Positions 53,760 to 63,142 are shown, counted from the first letter of the stretch. The stretch is DNA of 64,000 nucleotides from JAWXBK01 sp040878185 (GCA_040878185.1 JBBDMS010000035.1:29040-93039), one strand, 5' to 3'. Numbers and translations are program-made. Notes: generated from the letters alone by a model not told the origin.

Positions 53760-54389
53760 ATGAACCCGATGCCGCCTGAGCCGATGCGCCTGGCGAGCCA
53801 CGCGCCCGTGCTGATCCTGCCGGGCGCGATATCCGACGATTTGCGCCAACGTCTTCTGGCCGCCAGCAATCGCGAGCTGCCCACCTTCGGATCGGACGGT
53901 TTCCGTTCGGACGGTTTCGACAAGGCACCCGGCGATTATCGCGTTCGCCACGATGGCGAATACGGGCGCATGTCCGAAATCGTGTTTCGCGACGGCGGCC
54001 CGATGCCGGTCGAGCTCGACGCCTGGCTTCGTGGCGACATCGTGCCGGTCCTGAAACAGGCGTTCATGGCCAAGATCGCGGGACGCGAGTTCTGGCGGCT
54101 CGCGCGGTACGACGCGCCGGGCGGCTATGTCGCGCCGCATCGCGACAACCCGGCCACCTGGACCGCGCACCGGAACTTCACCGTGACGGTCAATCTCAAC
54201 GCCGGCGCTTACGAGGGCGGCGCGCTGCGCTTCCCCGAATTCGGCAACACGCTCTATGAAGTCGAGGCCGGCAGCGCCGTCGTCTGGTCCGCCGCGATGC
54301 TGCATGAGGTGATGCCGGTGACCAGGGGAACGCGCGTCATCCTCGGCGTCCATCTTTGCAAGAGAATGCCGGTCGCGACGAAGCCTTGA
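53760..54389 (+). CDS. 2-oxoglutarate/Fe(II)-dependent oxygenase
   Basis: 209 residues from ATG 53760 with GGGGA just upstream. The iron facial triad is visible as PHRD (HxD) and LHEVMPVTRGTR (distal His, with Arg binding 2-oxoglutarate), in a prolyl-hydroxylase-like double-stranded beta helix (YVAPHRDNP; FTVTVNLNAGAYEGGALRFPEFG). The substrate is unknown. Confidence 0.85.
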   Translation: MNPMPPEPMRLASHAPVLILPGAISDDLRQRLLAASNRELPTFGSDGFRSDGFDKAPGDYRVRHDGEYGRMSEIVFRDGGPMPVELDAWLRGDIVPVLKQAFMAKIAGREFWRLARYDAPGGYVAPHRDNPATWTAHRNFTVTVNLNAGAYEGGALRFPEFGNTLYEVEAGSAVVWSAAMLHEVMPVTRGTRVILGVHLCKRMPVATKP

Positions 54390-54415
54390 GGCGACAAGGA
54401 CGGCGCATCGAGGCG

Positions 54416-55351
54416 TCAGCCTTTGATCTTCTTCGTCGCCTCGCCGATGCGCTCGAACGCGATGCGGCGCTGTGCGATCTCGTCCTGCGTGAGCCCCTCG
54501 GCATTCGCGTAATCGCGTTTCCAGTCGGCGCTGGCGGACCAGCGTTGCGGCGATTGCATGGTCGTGCGCGGGCCCGGCGCGCGTTCCAGCAGATCGAGTG
54601 CGAACGCCAGCGTTTCCCGTTGCGATTCGCGATCGTGCGGTTTGCCGGCCGAATTGCCGAGCGGAAAATCGGAAAAGAGGAACCGCGCGACGCCGACCTG
54701 TTCGACAATGTCTTTCGCGGCGCCCATCACCACGGTTGCGATGCCGGCTTCCTCGAGCGCGCGCGATGTTAGCGCCAGGGTCTGATGGCAGATCGGACAG
54801 TTCGGCACCAGGATCGCGGCGTCGGCGCCGTCGTCGATGCAGCGTCGCACCAGATCGGGGGCATCGCTGCCGATCGTCGTGCGATGGCTGCGGTTGGTCG
54901 GCGCGCCGTGAACGCGCGGCGTCACGCGGCCGATGCGGCCCGCACGCGCGGCATCGCCGAGTGCCGCGAGCGGGAAGAAGCTCGCCTGGTCGGTCTGGTC
55001 GGCATGATCGTAATCGATCGCGACATGATGGATACGCAGATCGAACGCGCCATCCGACGGCGCCGACCAGGGTTGGTAGAATTTGAAATCGGCGGAATAG
55101 GGACCGCTGCGCGGCGCGTTGCTGCCGGGCGGCACCAGGGCTGCCGTCGTGATCAGCGCGATCGTGCTTTGGGCAAGCGGTTTGCGCCGCGGCGCGAAGG
55201 GCGCGTCCGCGTAATGCGCCCACTCATAGGGTTTGGGATAGCCGAGTGCCAGATAATAGTCGCGCGTGCGCCGCATATAGGGGATCGGCACGTCGTGCGG
55301 CGCGGCGAAACCGAAATCCTGCGGGCGCGATGGTGTCTTCTCCGCGGTCAT
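54416..55351 (-). CDS. GrdB-like (glycine/sarcosine/betaine reductase B subunit-like) protein
   Basis: 311 residues from ATG 55351. VPIPYMRRTRDYYLALGYPKPYEWAHY and the segment CIDDGADAAILVPNCPICHQTLALTSRALEEAGIATVVMG resemble the GrdB/PrdB reductase family. The redox motif is C185-P-I-C188, with Cys where selenocysteine enzymes carry Sec. Classical members work in anaerobic amino-acid reduction; no partner subunits are nearby, so the activity here is likely different. Family call from memory of the pattern. Confidence 0.6.
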   Translation of the reverse strand: MTAEKTPSRPQDFGFAAPHDVPIPYMRRTRDYYLALGYPKPYEWAHYADAPFAPRRKPLAQSTIALITTAALVPPGSNAPRSGPYSADFKFYQPWSAPSDGAFDLRIHHVAIDYDHADQTDQASFFPLAALGDAARAGRIGRVTPRVHGAPTNRSHRTTIGSDAPDLVRRCIDDGADAAILVPNCPICHQTLALTSRALEEAGIATVVMGAAKDIVEQVGVARFLFSDFPLGNSAGKPHDRESQRETLAFALDLLERAPGPRTTMQSPQRWSASADWKRDYANAEGLTQDEIAQRRIAFERIGEATKKIKG

Positions 55352-55429
55352 GGTGCGAACTATGGCGTCGCCGCGCCGCGCCGGCAAATGTCTCGCGCGG
55401 TCAATGCCCGGCGATCCAGCAGCGCCGCC

Positions 55430-56842
55430 TCACCGCACCTGCCGCCACGCCGCGATTATCGCATCCACGGCCTTGTCGGCGTCGTCCTCGGTCGTCGGCC
55501 AGGAGATGACCGAGAGCCGCATCACCCAGCTTCCGCGCCAGAGCGCGCCGCCGACAAAACAGGTTCCGTCCTGCTGGATGAGATCGATCGTGCGCCGGGT
55601 CAGTGCGTCGCCTTCCTCGTCGGACCGGCCGGCGCCGAAGCGCAGGATCACCTGATTCAGCGTCACCTCGTTCAGAATCGCAATGCCGTCTTCGGCTGCG
55701 AGGCGCGTCGCCATGTCGCGCGCGATCTTGCAATGAAGCGCGACCATCGCGGCGATGCCGGAGCGTCCGAGATGCCGGATGATCGCCCAGGTCGCGAAGC
55801 CGCGCGCGCGTCGCGACAGCTCCGGCACATAATGCGCTGGGTCGCGTTCGTCGATAGCGGCACTCGGCAGATAGCTCGCGGCCGTGGTCATCGCGCGGCG
55901 ATGGGCATCGGGGTGCGCAACGATCGCATAGCCGGTGTCATATGGCGTCTGGAGCCATTTATGGCCATCGGTCGCCCATGAATCGGCCTTCTCGACGCCG
56001 GCGGCGAGCCCCGCCGTTTCCGGCGCGGCGCGGGCCCACAGCCCGAACGCACCATCGACATGCAGCCACGCATTGCGCCCGGCAAGCGCATCGGCCATCG
56101 CGCCAACCGGATCGATGGCGCCGGTATTGAGCTGGCCGGCTTGCGCAATCGCGATCGACGGGCCTTTCGTCTCGCGCAGCGCCGCGCGGAACGCATCGGC
56201 GACGATGCGGCCCTCATTGTCGGTCGCGACCCGGCGCACGCGCGCCTCGCCGAGGCCGAGCAGGCGCAAGCCGACGAACACCGTGACATGCGCGTCGTCG
56301 CCGATCAGAACGTCGATTTCCGGCGCACCGAACAGACCGCGCGCTTCCACGTCCCAGCCGGCGCGCGCGAGCACGTGGCTTCGCGCCGCGGCAAGACAGA
56401 TGAAGTTGGCCATCGTCGCACCGGTCGCGAATCCGACCGACGCGTCCGCCGGCAGAGCGAGAATGTCGAGCAGCCAGCGAGCGGCCGTTTCCTCGGCGAC
56501 AGCGGCGGCGGGCGACGCCAGATGATTGCCGGCATTCTGGCCCCAGGCGCTCGCCAGCCAGTCTGCCGCGACGCCGACCGGATGCGAGGCGCCGATCACC
56601 CAGCCGAAGAAGCGCGGGCCGGTCATCGCGTTGAGACCCGGTTCCGCGAGCGCGATCAGGGCTGCGATTGTCTCTTCCGCCGCCGTTCCCTGTTCGGGTG
56701 TCGCGACCGAGGCGGCCGCGCGCAGCGTTGCGTAATCCGATTCCGGCCGCTGCGGCCGATCGCCAACCGACAGGCGGTATTGCAGTGCTGCCGCGTGGGC
56801 GGCGGCAAGAATATCGAAACTGGAATCGGGATGTGACGGCAC
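55430..56842 (-). CDS. PLP-dependent aromatic amino-acid decarboxylase family protein
   Basis: 470 residues. GVGFATGATMANFICLAAARSH, WLHVDGAFGLWARA and the PLP-lysine motif WATDGHKWLQTPYD identify group II decarboxylases. The N-terminal GPRFFGWVIGASHPVGVAADWL block is typical of bacterial members. It decarboxylates an amino acid, with aromatic substrates likely; the exact substrate is unknown. Separate from its neighbours by about 80 nt and 180 nt. Confidence 0.88.
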   Translation of the reverse strand: MPSHPDSSFDILAAAHAAALQYRLSVGDRPQRPESDYATLRAAASVATPEQGTAAEETIAALIALAEPGLNAMTGPRFFGWVIGASHPVGVAADWLASAWGQNAGNHLASPAAAVAEETAARWLLDILALPADASVGFATGATMANFICLAAARSHVLARAGWDVEARGLFGAPEIDVLIGDDAHVTVFVGLRLLGLGEARVRRVATDNEGRIVADAFRAALRETKGPSIAIAQAGQLNTGAIDPVGAMADALAGRNAWLHVDGAFGLWARAAPETAGLAAGVEKADSWATDGHKWLQTPYDTGYAIVAHPDAHRRAMTTAASYLPSAAIDERDPAHYVPELSRRARGFATWAIIRHLGRSGIAAMVALHCKIARDMATRLAAEDGIAILNEVTLNQVILRFGAGRSDEEGDALTRRTIDLIQQDGTCFVGGALWRGSWVMRLSVISWPTTEDDADKAVDAIIAAWRQVR

Positions 56843-57025
56843 GGTTCTTCTCCCGCCGATGTCGCGGGCAACCCTAGCACCGCCCGTCCGCGCCGTCGCA
56901 AGGACGTGTCGGGCGATGGGGCTGGGCGCAGTACAAGCTTGGGGGCGATGCGGCCCGGGACGCGATACCGCCCGGGACGATGCGGCTCGGGGCGGTGCGG
57001 GGCGCGCAAAGCAACGCCGCGCCGG

Positions 57026-57562
57026 TCACGCCATCGCGTCGCTGCCCGCGCCCTCGTGCCGAAGCAGCCATCGCTTCCGGTCGAGACCGCCGCCATAGCC
57101 GGTGAGACGCGCGCCGCTGCCAATCAGCCGATGGCAGGGCACGACGATGGAGATCGGGTTGGCGCCGTTCGCCGCACCCACCGCCCGCTGCGCCTGCGGC
57201 CGGCCGAGCGCCACCGCAAACGCGCCATAGGTCGTCGTCGTGCCGGCGGGGATGGCGCGCAGGCGGGTCCAGACCTGCTGCTGGAACGGCGTTCCCCCGG
57301 GGCGCACCGGAATACCGTTGATCGCGTTCAGTGCGCCGGCGAAATAGCGGCAAAGCCGGTCCGCGATGCCGAGCCGGTCGTCCGCCGCCGTCAGTTCGAT
57401 GGGACCGAGGCGCCGTTCGAGCTGTGCGCGCGTGCGCGCCGCGCAATCCGCGAACTCGAGCGCGACCAGCGCATCGTCATCGAACAAACATTCGATCGCG
57501 CCGATCGGACTGTCGACGCGCAGGACATTCAGAACGATCGGGCCGCGGTCATAGGCCGCCAT
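57026..57562 (-). CDS. ogt: Methylated-DNA--protein-cysteine S-methyltransferase (second copy)
   Basis: 178 residues from ATG 57562 with PCHRL as acceptor-cysteine motif and GTTTTYGAFAVALGRPQAQRAVGAANGANPI as DNA-binding helix. A longer N-terminal domain (VLRVDSPIGAIECLFDDD) distinguishes it from the copy at 6675-7148. Repairs O6-alkylguanine. A 69-nt frame extension upstream lacks support. Confidence 0.92.
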   Translation of the reverse strand: MAAYDRGPIVLNVLRVDSPIGAIECLFDDDALVALEFADCAARTRAQLERRLGPIELTAADDRLGIADRLCRYFAGALNAINGIPVRPGGTPFQQQVWTRLRAIPAGTTTTYGAFAVALGRPQAQRAVGAANGANPISIVVPCHRLIGSGARLTGYGGGLDRKRWLLRHEGAGSDAMA

Positions 57563-57694
57563 CGGGTTTCTCCGAAAAAGAGTCGCGGCATGTTGGCGCG
57601 CATGTCGCGGCCGCATTGTCCAGTATAGCAACGCCGGCCGCGCCGGGTCGGCGCGATCGCGGGCGCATTGAGCGTCGCCGTGTGCGCGTTCTGC

Positions 57695-57907
57695 CTAGAT
57701 TGCGAAATCCCTTCCTGCCGTCCGCGTCTTCAAAACAACGATATCACCGGGTCGACCGGTCTGTGCCGTGTGGCCGGCGGGTGCCGAGGCCGCGGGCGGA
57801 TTGTCTCGCAGGAGATCGCTTCGGTAAATCGCGAAAATGATCTCGTTACCGATGTAGCTGGCCAGCATTATCGCGATAAAAGCAAACATCTGATACCAGG
57901 GTTTCAT
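57695..57907 (-). CDS. Small single-span membrane protein, function unknown
   Basis: 70 residues: one N-terminal hydrophobic helix (FAFIAIMLASYIGNEIIFAIY) and a Pro/Ala/Arg-rich tail. GAGAG lies upstream of the ATG. It starts 15 nt after the comM stop on the same strand and is probably co-transcribed. Not recognised. Confidence 0.5.
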   Translation of the reverse strand: MKPWYQMFAFIAIMLASYIGNEIIFAIYRSDLLRDNPPAASAPAGHTAQTGRPGDIVVLKTRTAGRDFAI

Positions 57908-57922
57908 GGCTCGATAACTCTC

Positions 57923-59614
57923 TCATTGGCCTTTCATTGAGTGTTCGGTCGTGGTGTCTCGTCGTCCCGTCATCACCCGGCGATAGGAAAGTGCCTCGGC
58001 GATATGGATGCGTTTCACGTGATCCGCGCCTTCGAGATCGGCGAGGGTGCGGGCGGTGCGCAGCACGCGATGATAGCCGCGCGCGGAGAGGCGAAAGCGA
58101 TCGACCGCCTCGGTCAGCAGATTGGCGCCCGGCTGGTCCGGTGCCGCGACTTTCTCGAGCAGGGCCCCGTCGGCCTCGGCATTGGTGCGGATTGCCGCGG
58201 ACAAATTCGGCACGCGCATGGTCATCGTCTCGTCGCGCTCGAGCAAGGCGAGACCGGCATCGTCGGACGGTGGCGACGGCGGCGGGTCATTGCGCAGCGG
58301 GATCGCGTCGTCGTCGTCGGCAACAGGTTGGGTCTTCGCTAGTCTGCGATAGCGCAGCGCCTGGCGTTCGCGCGCGACGGCGACACGCATCGCAACCTCG
58401 GCGCTGGATTCGCGGGGTGGCGGCAGAGCGAGATCGCTCGCCTTCACTGCGGCGACGTCGACATGCAGGTCGATGCGGTCGAACAGCGGGCCCGAGATCT
58501 TCGCCTGATAGTCGACCGCGCAGCGCGGCGCACGGCCGCAGGCGAGCGATGCATCGTCCAGATGCCCGCATCGGCAGGGGTTCATCGCGGCGACGAGCTG
58601 CACCCGCGCGGGATAGGTCACATGTGCATTGGCGCGCGCGATCGCGATGCGACCGGTTTCGAGCGGTTGGCGCAGCGCTTCCAGCGTCGCGCGGTTGAAC
58701 TCCGGCAGCTCGTCTAAAAACAGCACACCGAGATGCGCGAGCGAGACTTCGCCGGGCCGCGCGCGCAATCCGCCGCCGACCAGAGCCGGCAGCGAGGCGG
58801 AATGATGCGGGTCGCGCAACGGCCGCCGCCGCAGCAACTTGCCGCCTTCGAGCCGGCCGGCGAGCGAATGGATCATCGAGACTTCGAGTGCTTCCGCCGG
58901 ATCGAGCGGCGGCAACAGGCCGGGCAGGCGGGCCGCGAGCATCGACTTGCCGGCACCGGGCGGCCCGCACATCAGAAGATTGTGGCCACCGGCCGCCGCG
59001 ATCTCGAGCGCGCGCTTCGCCGTCTCCTGGCCCTTGATGTCGGCGAGATCGGGATAGGGCCCGTCCGGTTCGGCCATGCGCGGCTTCGGCCGCGCGAGAC
59101 GCTGCGTGCCGCGGCAATGGTTGACGAGCTCGATCAGGTTGGCCGGCGCCAACACCGTCATGCGCGGATCGGCCCAGGCCGCCTCGCCGCCCTGCGATGC
59201 CGGACAGACGAGCCCGCGCCCGGCGGCATTGGCGTGGATCGCCGCCGGCAGCACGCCGGCGACCGATGCGATGCCGCCATCGAGACCCAGTTCGCCCAGC
59301 GCGGTCAGACCCTCGAGATCGCCAGGCCCGAGCACCTCCATCGCCGCGAGCAATCCGAGCGCGATCGGCAGATCGAAATGGCTGCCCTCCTTCAGCAGAT
59401 CGGCTGGTGCCAGATTGACCGTGATCCGCCGCGGCGGCAGCGCGAGCCCGATCGCGCCCAAAGCCGCGCGCACCCGTTCGCGGCTTTCGCCGACCGCCTT
59501 GTCGGGCAACCCGACGATCGAGAAGGCGGGCAGCCCGTTCGCGATCTGCACCTGCACGTCGACCGGCAGCACGTCGATGCCCTGGAAGGTGACCGTCCTG
59601 ACCCGCGCAACCAT
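57923..59614 (-). CDS. comM: ComM/YifB family AAA+ ATPase (Mg-chelatase-like)
   Basis: 563 residues. N-terminal ChlI-type domain (VDVQVQIANGLPAFSIVGLPDKAVGESRERVRAAL), AAA+ core with Walker A CGPPGAGKS, FLDELPEFNRATLEALRQPLE as Walker B, and the C-terminal LSARGYHRVLRTARTLADLEG block. ComM helicases promote branch migration in natural transformation. An acidic insert near residues 428-460 is unusual in length. A long palindrome lies 39 nt before its start. Confidence 0.95.
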   Translation of the reverse strand: MVARVRTVTFQGIDVLPVDVQVQIANGLPAFSIVGLPDKAVGESRERVRAALGAIGLALPPRRITVNLAPADLLKEGSHFDLPIALGLLAAMEVLGPGDLEGLTALGELGLDGGIASVAGVLPAAIHANAAGRGLVCPASQGGEAAWADPRMTVLAPANLIELVNHCRGTQRLARPKPRMAEPDGPYPDLADIKGQETAKRALEIAAAGGHNLLMCGPPGAGKSMLAARLPGLLPPLDPAEALEVSMIHSLAGRLEGGKLLRRRPLRDPHHSASLPALVGGGLRARPGEVSLAHLGVLFLDELPEFNRATLEALRQPLETGRIAIARANAHVTYPARVQLVAAMNPCRCGHLDDASLACGRAPRCAVDYQAKISGPLFDRIDLHVDVAAVKASDLALPPPRESSAEVAMRVAVARERQALRYRRLAKTQPVADDDDAIPLRNDPPPSPPSDDAGLALLERDETMTMRVPNLSAAIRTNAEADGALLEKVAAPDQPGANLLTEAVDRFRLSARGYHRVLRTARTLADLEGADHVKRIHIAEALSYRRVMTGRRDTTTEHSMKGQ

Positions 59615-59652
59615 GGCGGCGATGCTCCCGAAAAGTACGAACCGGGAACGAT

Positions 59653-59689
59653 CTTAGGTTGATCTTATATCAATATCAATCAACCTAAG
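59653..59689. promoter_or_regulatory. Perfect 11-bp inverted repeat upstream of comM
   Basis: CTTAGGTTGAT (59653-59663) and ATCAACCTAAG (59679-59689) with a 15-bp A+T-rich centre that itself contains ATCTTATAT. Much richer in A+T than its surroundings; 39-75 nt before the comM ATG. Reads as a transcription-factor operator; the regulator is unknown. Confidence 0.6.
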
Positions 59690-59840
59690 CGTGTTTCAGC
59701 GAACTATTTCTTGCCGTCCGCTTCGTCACGATCAACGGGCGCGCCAGATCGGCGTTGTCGATGACGATCGTCGCCTGTGCGGCCTGCTGACAGGCGACGA
59801 AACAAAGCTGCTGGCCTTCGAGATAACGCCGGTTCGATGA
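59685..59840 (-). pseudogene. Possible 3' remnant of a uridine-kinase-like gene
   Basis: The minus-strand frame reads RRYLEGQQLCFV, then ACQQAAQATIVIDNADLARP. This resembles the C-terminal end of bacterial uridine kinase/P-loop kinase proteins, whose final residues carry a similar VIDN-D-ARP ending. Nothing upstream in the frame looks like the rest of such a gene, because the metallophosphoesterase gene occupies that place. The match is from memory of the family ending. Confidence 0.3.
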
Positions 59841-59913
59841 GGCCGCAGGATCCCGCGCTGTTGAATCGCGTGCGCAGCACCGAAATCGAACGAGCCGCTC
59901 TGTCCCGCCGGCT

Positions 59914-60783
59914 TCAACGGTGAATGGGTTGGCAGCCGGCACTACCTGAATCGTAGATCTGCCCGTCGGTTGCGAGGAACCGCCATTCATAGGCCCGCGG
60001 CGTAAGGTCGAGTTGGAGTATGCCGTACTGATCGGTGATCAGCGCATCGTCGAACGCGGCCGGCAGCGCAGTATCGAGGTCGCGCCCGCCTGTGCCGACG
60101 ACGAAACTTCGCACGCCCGTTTCGCTGCGCATGCCTGCCGCATCGAGCAGCGCGAGGCGTTCATAGAAATGATTGTGGCCGCTCAGCGTGATCGCGACGC
60201 CGCGCTCCGCGAGGATCGCGAATATCTCTCGCGCATGTTCGACATGCGACCGCTGCTCGGTCGAGTAGGCGGGGCGATGGAAGAATGCGAGCGTGCAGAG
60301 GCCGTCGGCGGCATCGAGATCGGCAGTCAGCCAGCGTTCGAGCGGCGAACCCGGTGCAGCCGACGCCTCGCTGTCGAGCGCAATGATATGCCAGGCGCCA
60401 TAGTCGAAACTGTAGTTATGACCGTTCCCACTGAACTGCGCCCCCCAGAACCGATCGTAGCCGCGGGCCTCCGACTTGTAGTCGTGATTTCCCGGCACCG
60501 GATAAATCCGGGGGACGACGGCGCCCCAGGCCTCCGCAAAGCAGTCCCGGTAGTCCGCGAATGTGCCGGCGGGGTAAGCGAGATCGCCAAGGCCAAGCAC
60601 AATGCCGGATTCGCGAGCGACGATCTGTTCGGTCGCGACCGCTGTCGGCCAGGGTTGGCCATTCTCACAAGTAACGATGTCGCCGACCGCGAGCAGCGAC
60701 ACGGTGACGGGCGCCGATGACGCCATCCCGATCGGGCTCAGGAATGCGACAGCGAAGATAAGGGAAACAAGAAGCCTCGACAT
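59914..60783 (-). CDS. Exported metallophosphoesterase (purple acid phosphatase-like)
   Basis: 289 residues with signal peptide (~1-24, LLVSLIFAVAFLSPIGMASSA). The metal-site motifs come in order: GDIV, GLGDLAYPAG, VPGNHDYKS, FFHRPAYS and SGHNHFYERL, as in the calcineurin-like superfamily. Probably a periplasmic phosphatase or phosphodiesterase. GGAGG lies 6 nt before the ATG. A frame extension far upstream across the glycosyltransferase gene is an artefact. Confidence 0.9.
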   Translation of the reverse strand: MSRLLVSLIFAVAFLSPIGMASSAPVTVSLLAVGDIVTCENGQPWPTAVATEQIVARESGIVLGLGDLAYPAGTFADYRDCFAEAWGAVVPRIYPVPGNHDYKSEARGYDRFWGAQFSGNGHNYSFDYGAWHIIALDSEASAAPGSPLERWLTADLDAADGLCTLAFFHRPAYSTEQRSHVEHAREIFAILAERGVAITLSGHNHFYERLALLDAAGMRSETGVRSFVVGTGGRDLDTALPAAFDDALITDQYGILQLDLTPRAYEWRFLATDGQIYDSGSAGCQPIHR

Positions 60784-60978
60784 GGAACCTCCGGCGAATG
60801 CCCCCAGCATCCCACAGCATGATCGCATACCGGGCGCCTCACCGTAGTGGCGAAAAAGGACGAGCCGGCGGCCGGCCATGACACCTATTTGGGCTGGAAA
60901 TCGTGCCGGATATGAAGCGATATTCCTCATGAGAGGCGCCCTGTCGCCCTCTTTGCGGGTGGAGACTAGAGTACTCGC

Positions 60979-62142
60979 ATGGCCCCGCGCCGGTTCTCGG
61001 TCGTCTTTCTCGATATTCATCCCTGGGACTATCACGCGGGGACGCCGTGGCTGCGGCCGCTCGGCGGTACCCAGTCGGCGGCCTGCTACCTTGCCTCGGC
61101 ATTGGCCGCGCGCGGCCATCGCGTCGCCCTTTCGACCCATACGACCGAACCGGGCACCCATCGCGGCGTCGAGTGTGTCGGGCCGATTCCCGGCCGCGAT
61201 GTGAACTGGCTCGGCCGGTTCGATGTCGTTGTGGTGCTCGGCAGCGGCGAGGCAACGCAGNNNNNNNNNNCGTTGCCACCGGCCGGCCGCCTGGTTCTGT
61301 GGACCGGCTTCGCGCCCAATCTCAAAATCATGCAGCATCTCGCGAACCGCCCGGAACAGGCCAAGTGGGACGGCTTCGCGTTCTGCTCGATCTGGCAGCA
61401 ATGCCGCTATCGCAACGCGTTCGACCTGCCGCCTGAAAAATGTCGCGTGCTGCGCTATGGCGCGGCTCCGCCCTTCGTCGAATTGCCGGCCGAACCGCGC
61501 GGTCCTTCGCGGCCGCCTCTGTTCCTGCAGACCAGCGCGCCCGACCGCGGCCTCTTCGTGCTGCTCGATGCCTGGCCGGCGATCCGCGCATCGCTGCCCG
61601 GCGCGAGGCTCGTCATCACTTCGAGCCAGAGCCCCTATTTCATCGACGAGCCGGCCGACAAATTCCGCACGCTCTATGGCCGCGCCCGTGCAACCGAGGG
61701 CGTCATCTATGCCGGCGGCCTCGCGCAGCCCGAACTGGCAAAACTCGCGTTAAAGGCAGACGGGCTCCTGTACCCCTGCATTTTTCCCGAAACCGGCTGT
61801 ATCGCTGCGATCGAGGCGATGGCCGCGGGGTTGCGCGTCGTCACCACCACCATGTCGGTGCTGCCCGAGACCTGTGCCGGATTTGCCGCTCTGGTTGCGC
61901 GCGACGAACCGCCGGTTCTCGCCCGAAATTTCGCGGCCGCCGCGATCGCCGACTGGACGCGCGCTGCGGCGCAGCCCGATGCGTTCCGCGCGGCCCGCCT
62001 CGAACAGATGCGCTTCGTCCGTGCCGTCCATGACTGGAACCGGATTGCGGCCGAATGGGCGCTCTGGCTTGCGACACTCGCGGCGGGGCAGAATGCCCCG
62101 ACGCACATGAACGGCGCGGAACGAGCAGGGGCCCTATCGTGA
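60979..62142 (+). CDS. Glycosyltransferase, GT4-like, containing a sequence gap
   Basis: About 387 residues. HPWDYHAGTPWLRPLGGTQSAACYLASALAARGH is the nucleotide-sugar fold start; QTSAPDRGLFVLLDAWPAIRASLPGARLVITSS and LLYPCIFPETGCIAAIEAMAAGLRVVTTTMSVLPE are the C-terminal domain with the E-x7-E motif region. Ten N (61261-61270) break the sequence; the frame is continuous if the true length is 9 or 12 plus one, so gap size is uncertain. Overlaps the next gene by 4 bp (GTGA). Confidence 0.85.
   Translation: MAPRRFSVVFLDIHPWDYHAGTPWLRPLGGTQSAACYLASALAARGHRVALSTHTTEPGTHRGVECVGPIPGRDVNWLGRFDVVVVLGSGEATQXXXXLPPAGRLVLWTGFAPNLKIMQHLANRPEQAKWDGFAFCSIWQQCRYRNAFDLPPEKCRVLRYGAAPPFVELPAEPRGPSRPPLFLQTSAPDRGLFVLLDAWPAIRASLPGARLVITSSQSPYFIDEPADKFRTLYGRARATEGVIYAGGLAQPELAKLALKADGLLYPCIFPETGCIAAIEAMAAGLRVVTTTMSVLPETCAGFAALVARDEPPVLARNFAAAAIADWTRAAAQPDAFRAARLEQMRFVRAVHDWNRIAAEWALWLATLAAGQNAPTHMNGAERAGALS
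61261..61270. other. Assembly gap (10 N)
   Basis: Ten undetermined bases within the glycosyltransferase gene. A fixed length of ten suggests a scaffold join of unknown size. Confidence 0.98.
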
Positions 62143-63038
62143 CCGATCTTTCGCCCATCGATACCAGGCGGACGTTGCCCGTGCCCGGCATCGGCGATCC
62201 CACGCTCGTGCTCACCCCGACGCGGCACGGGATCTATCTCTGCAACCGGTTCGACATTCTCGGCTTCGCGCTGATAGAACATGGCGAATGGGCCGAGCCC
62301 GAGGTCGCCGTGGTGACGGCGCTGTTGCGGCCGGGCGACGTGGTGGTCGAGTGCGGTGCGAATATCGGCACGCTCACCATTCCGATGGCGCACGCGGTTG
62401 CACCGGGCGGCACGGTTCATGCCTTCGAGGCGCAGCCCTATTTCGCGCGGCTGCTCGATGCCAATCTGGCACTCAACGGGATCGCCGATGTCGCGATGCG
62501 CAATGTCGTCATCGGTCGCGCATCCGGCATGGTCCGGTTGCCCCCGGTTAAGTACGACAAGTCGGTGAATTACTCGGGCTTCTCGTTCGCCGCTTTGCCG
62601 ACCGACGGCAGCGGTGTCGGCACGCCCATTCCGGTTCGCGCGCTCGACCAGATCTGCGCGCGCTTCAACAAGCTGCATCTCATCAAGCTCGATGTCGAGG
62701 ATATGGAGCCCGACGCGCTGGCGGGGGCCGCGACCCTGTTCGAGCGATTTCGCCCGATCGTCTATTGCGAGGCGCGCAGCGCCGCCGTCTTCGAGCCGCT
62801 GCGCGCGTTTCTGACGTCGCGCGGCTACAAACTCTATTGGCATATCTTTCCGAGCTACCGCGCGGAAAATTATCGCGGCAATCCGGTCAACCGGTTCGGC
62901 GCGCAGGGCGACGTCAACCTGCTGGCGCTGCCGCAGGGCAAATACGACGCATCACCCACCTTGCCGCCGGCGACCGACTTCGCCGAAGTCGAGCGGATCA
63001 GCCCGGGCGTTCTGGGGCGTGCCAAGCCGTCGCGTTGA
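62139..63038 (+). CDS. FkbM family methyltransferase
   Basis: 299 residues from GTG 62139. VVECGANIGTLTIPMAHAVAPGGTVHAFEAQPYFARLLDANLALN is the SAM-binding FkbM core, followed by LIKLDVEDMEPDALAGA. It likely methylates a sugar or lipid-linked glycan, consistent with its coupling to the glycosyltransferase gene (4-bp overlap). Confidence 0.88.
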   Translation: MTDLSPIDTRRTLPVPGIGDPTLVLTPTRHGIYLCNRFDILGFALIEHGEWAEPEVAVVTALLRPGDVVVECGANIGTLTIPMAHAVAPGGTVHAFEAQPYFARLLDANLALNGIADVAMRNVVIGRASGMVRLPPVKYDKSVNYSGFSFAALPTDGSGVGTPIPVRALDQICARFNKLHLIKLDVEDMEPDALAGAATLFERFRPIVYCEARSAAVFEPLRAFLTSRGYKLYWHIFPSYRAENYRGNPVNRFGAQGDVNLLALPQGKYDASPTLPPATDFAEVERISPGVLGRAKPSR

Positions 63039-63142
63039 GATCGTGCAACGCCCCGCGCGTCCGATGCGACCCGGTCCGTTCATTGCCATTCCGATGATCG
63101 CGCCCATGCTGTCCGACGGTCTGCCGCTCGCTCCGGACCGCC

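Noticed and set aside
54788..54799. Selenocysteine in the GrdB-like protein
   Set aside because: The redox motif reads C-P-I-C with normal cysteine codons; no in-frame TGA is present in the gene body.
59914..61401. Minus-strand frame joining the metallophosphoesterase to sequence across the N gap
   Set aside because: The phosphoesterase has its own signal peptide and GGAGG-preceded ATG at 60783; the upstream part is antisense to the glycosyltransferase.
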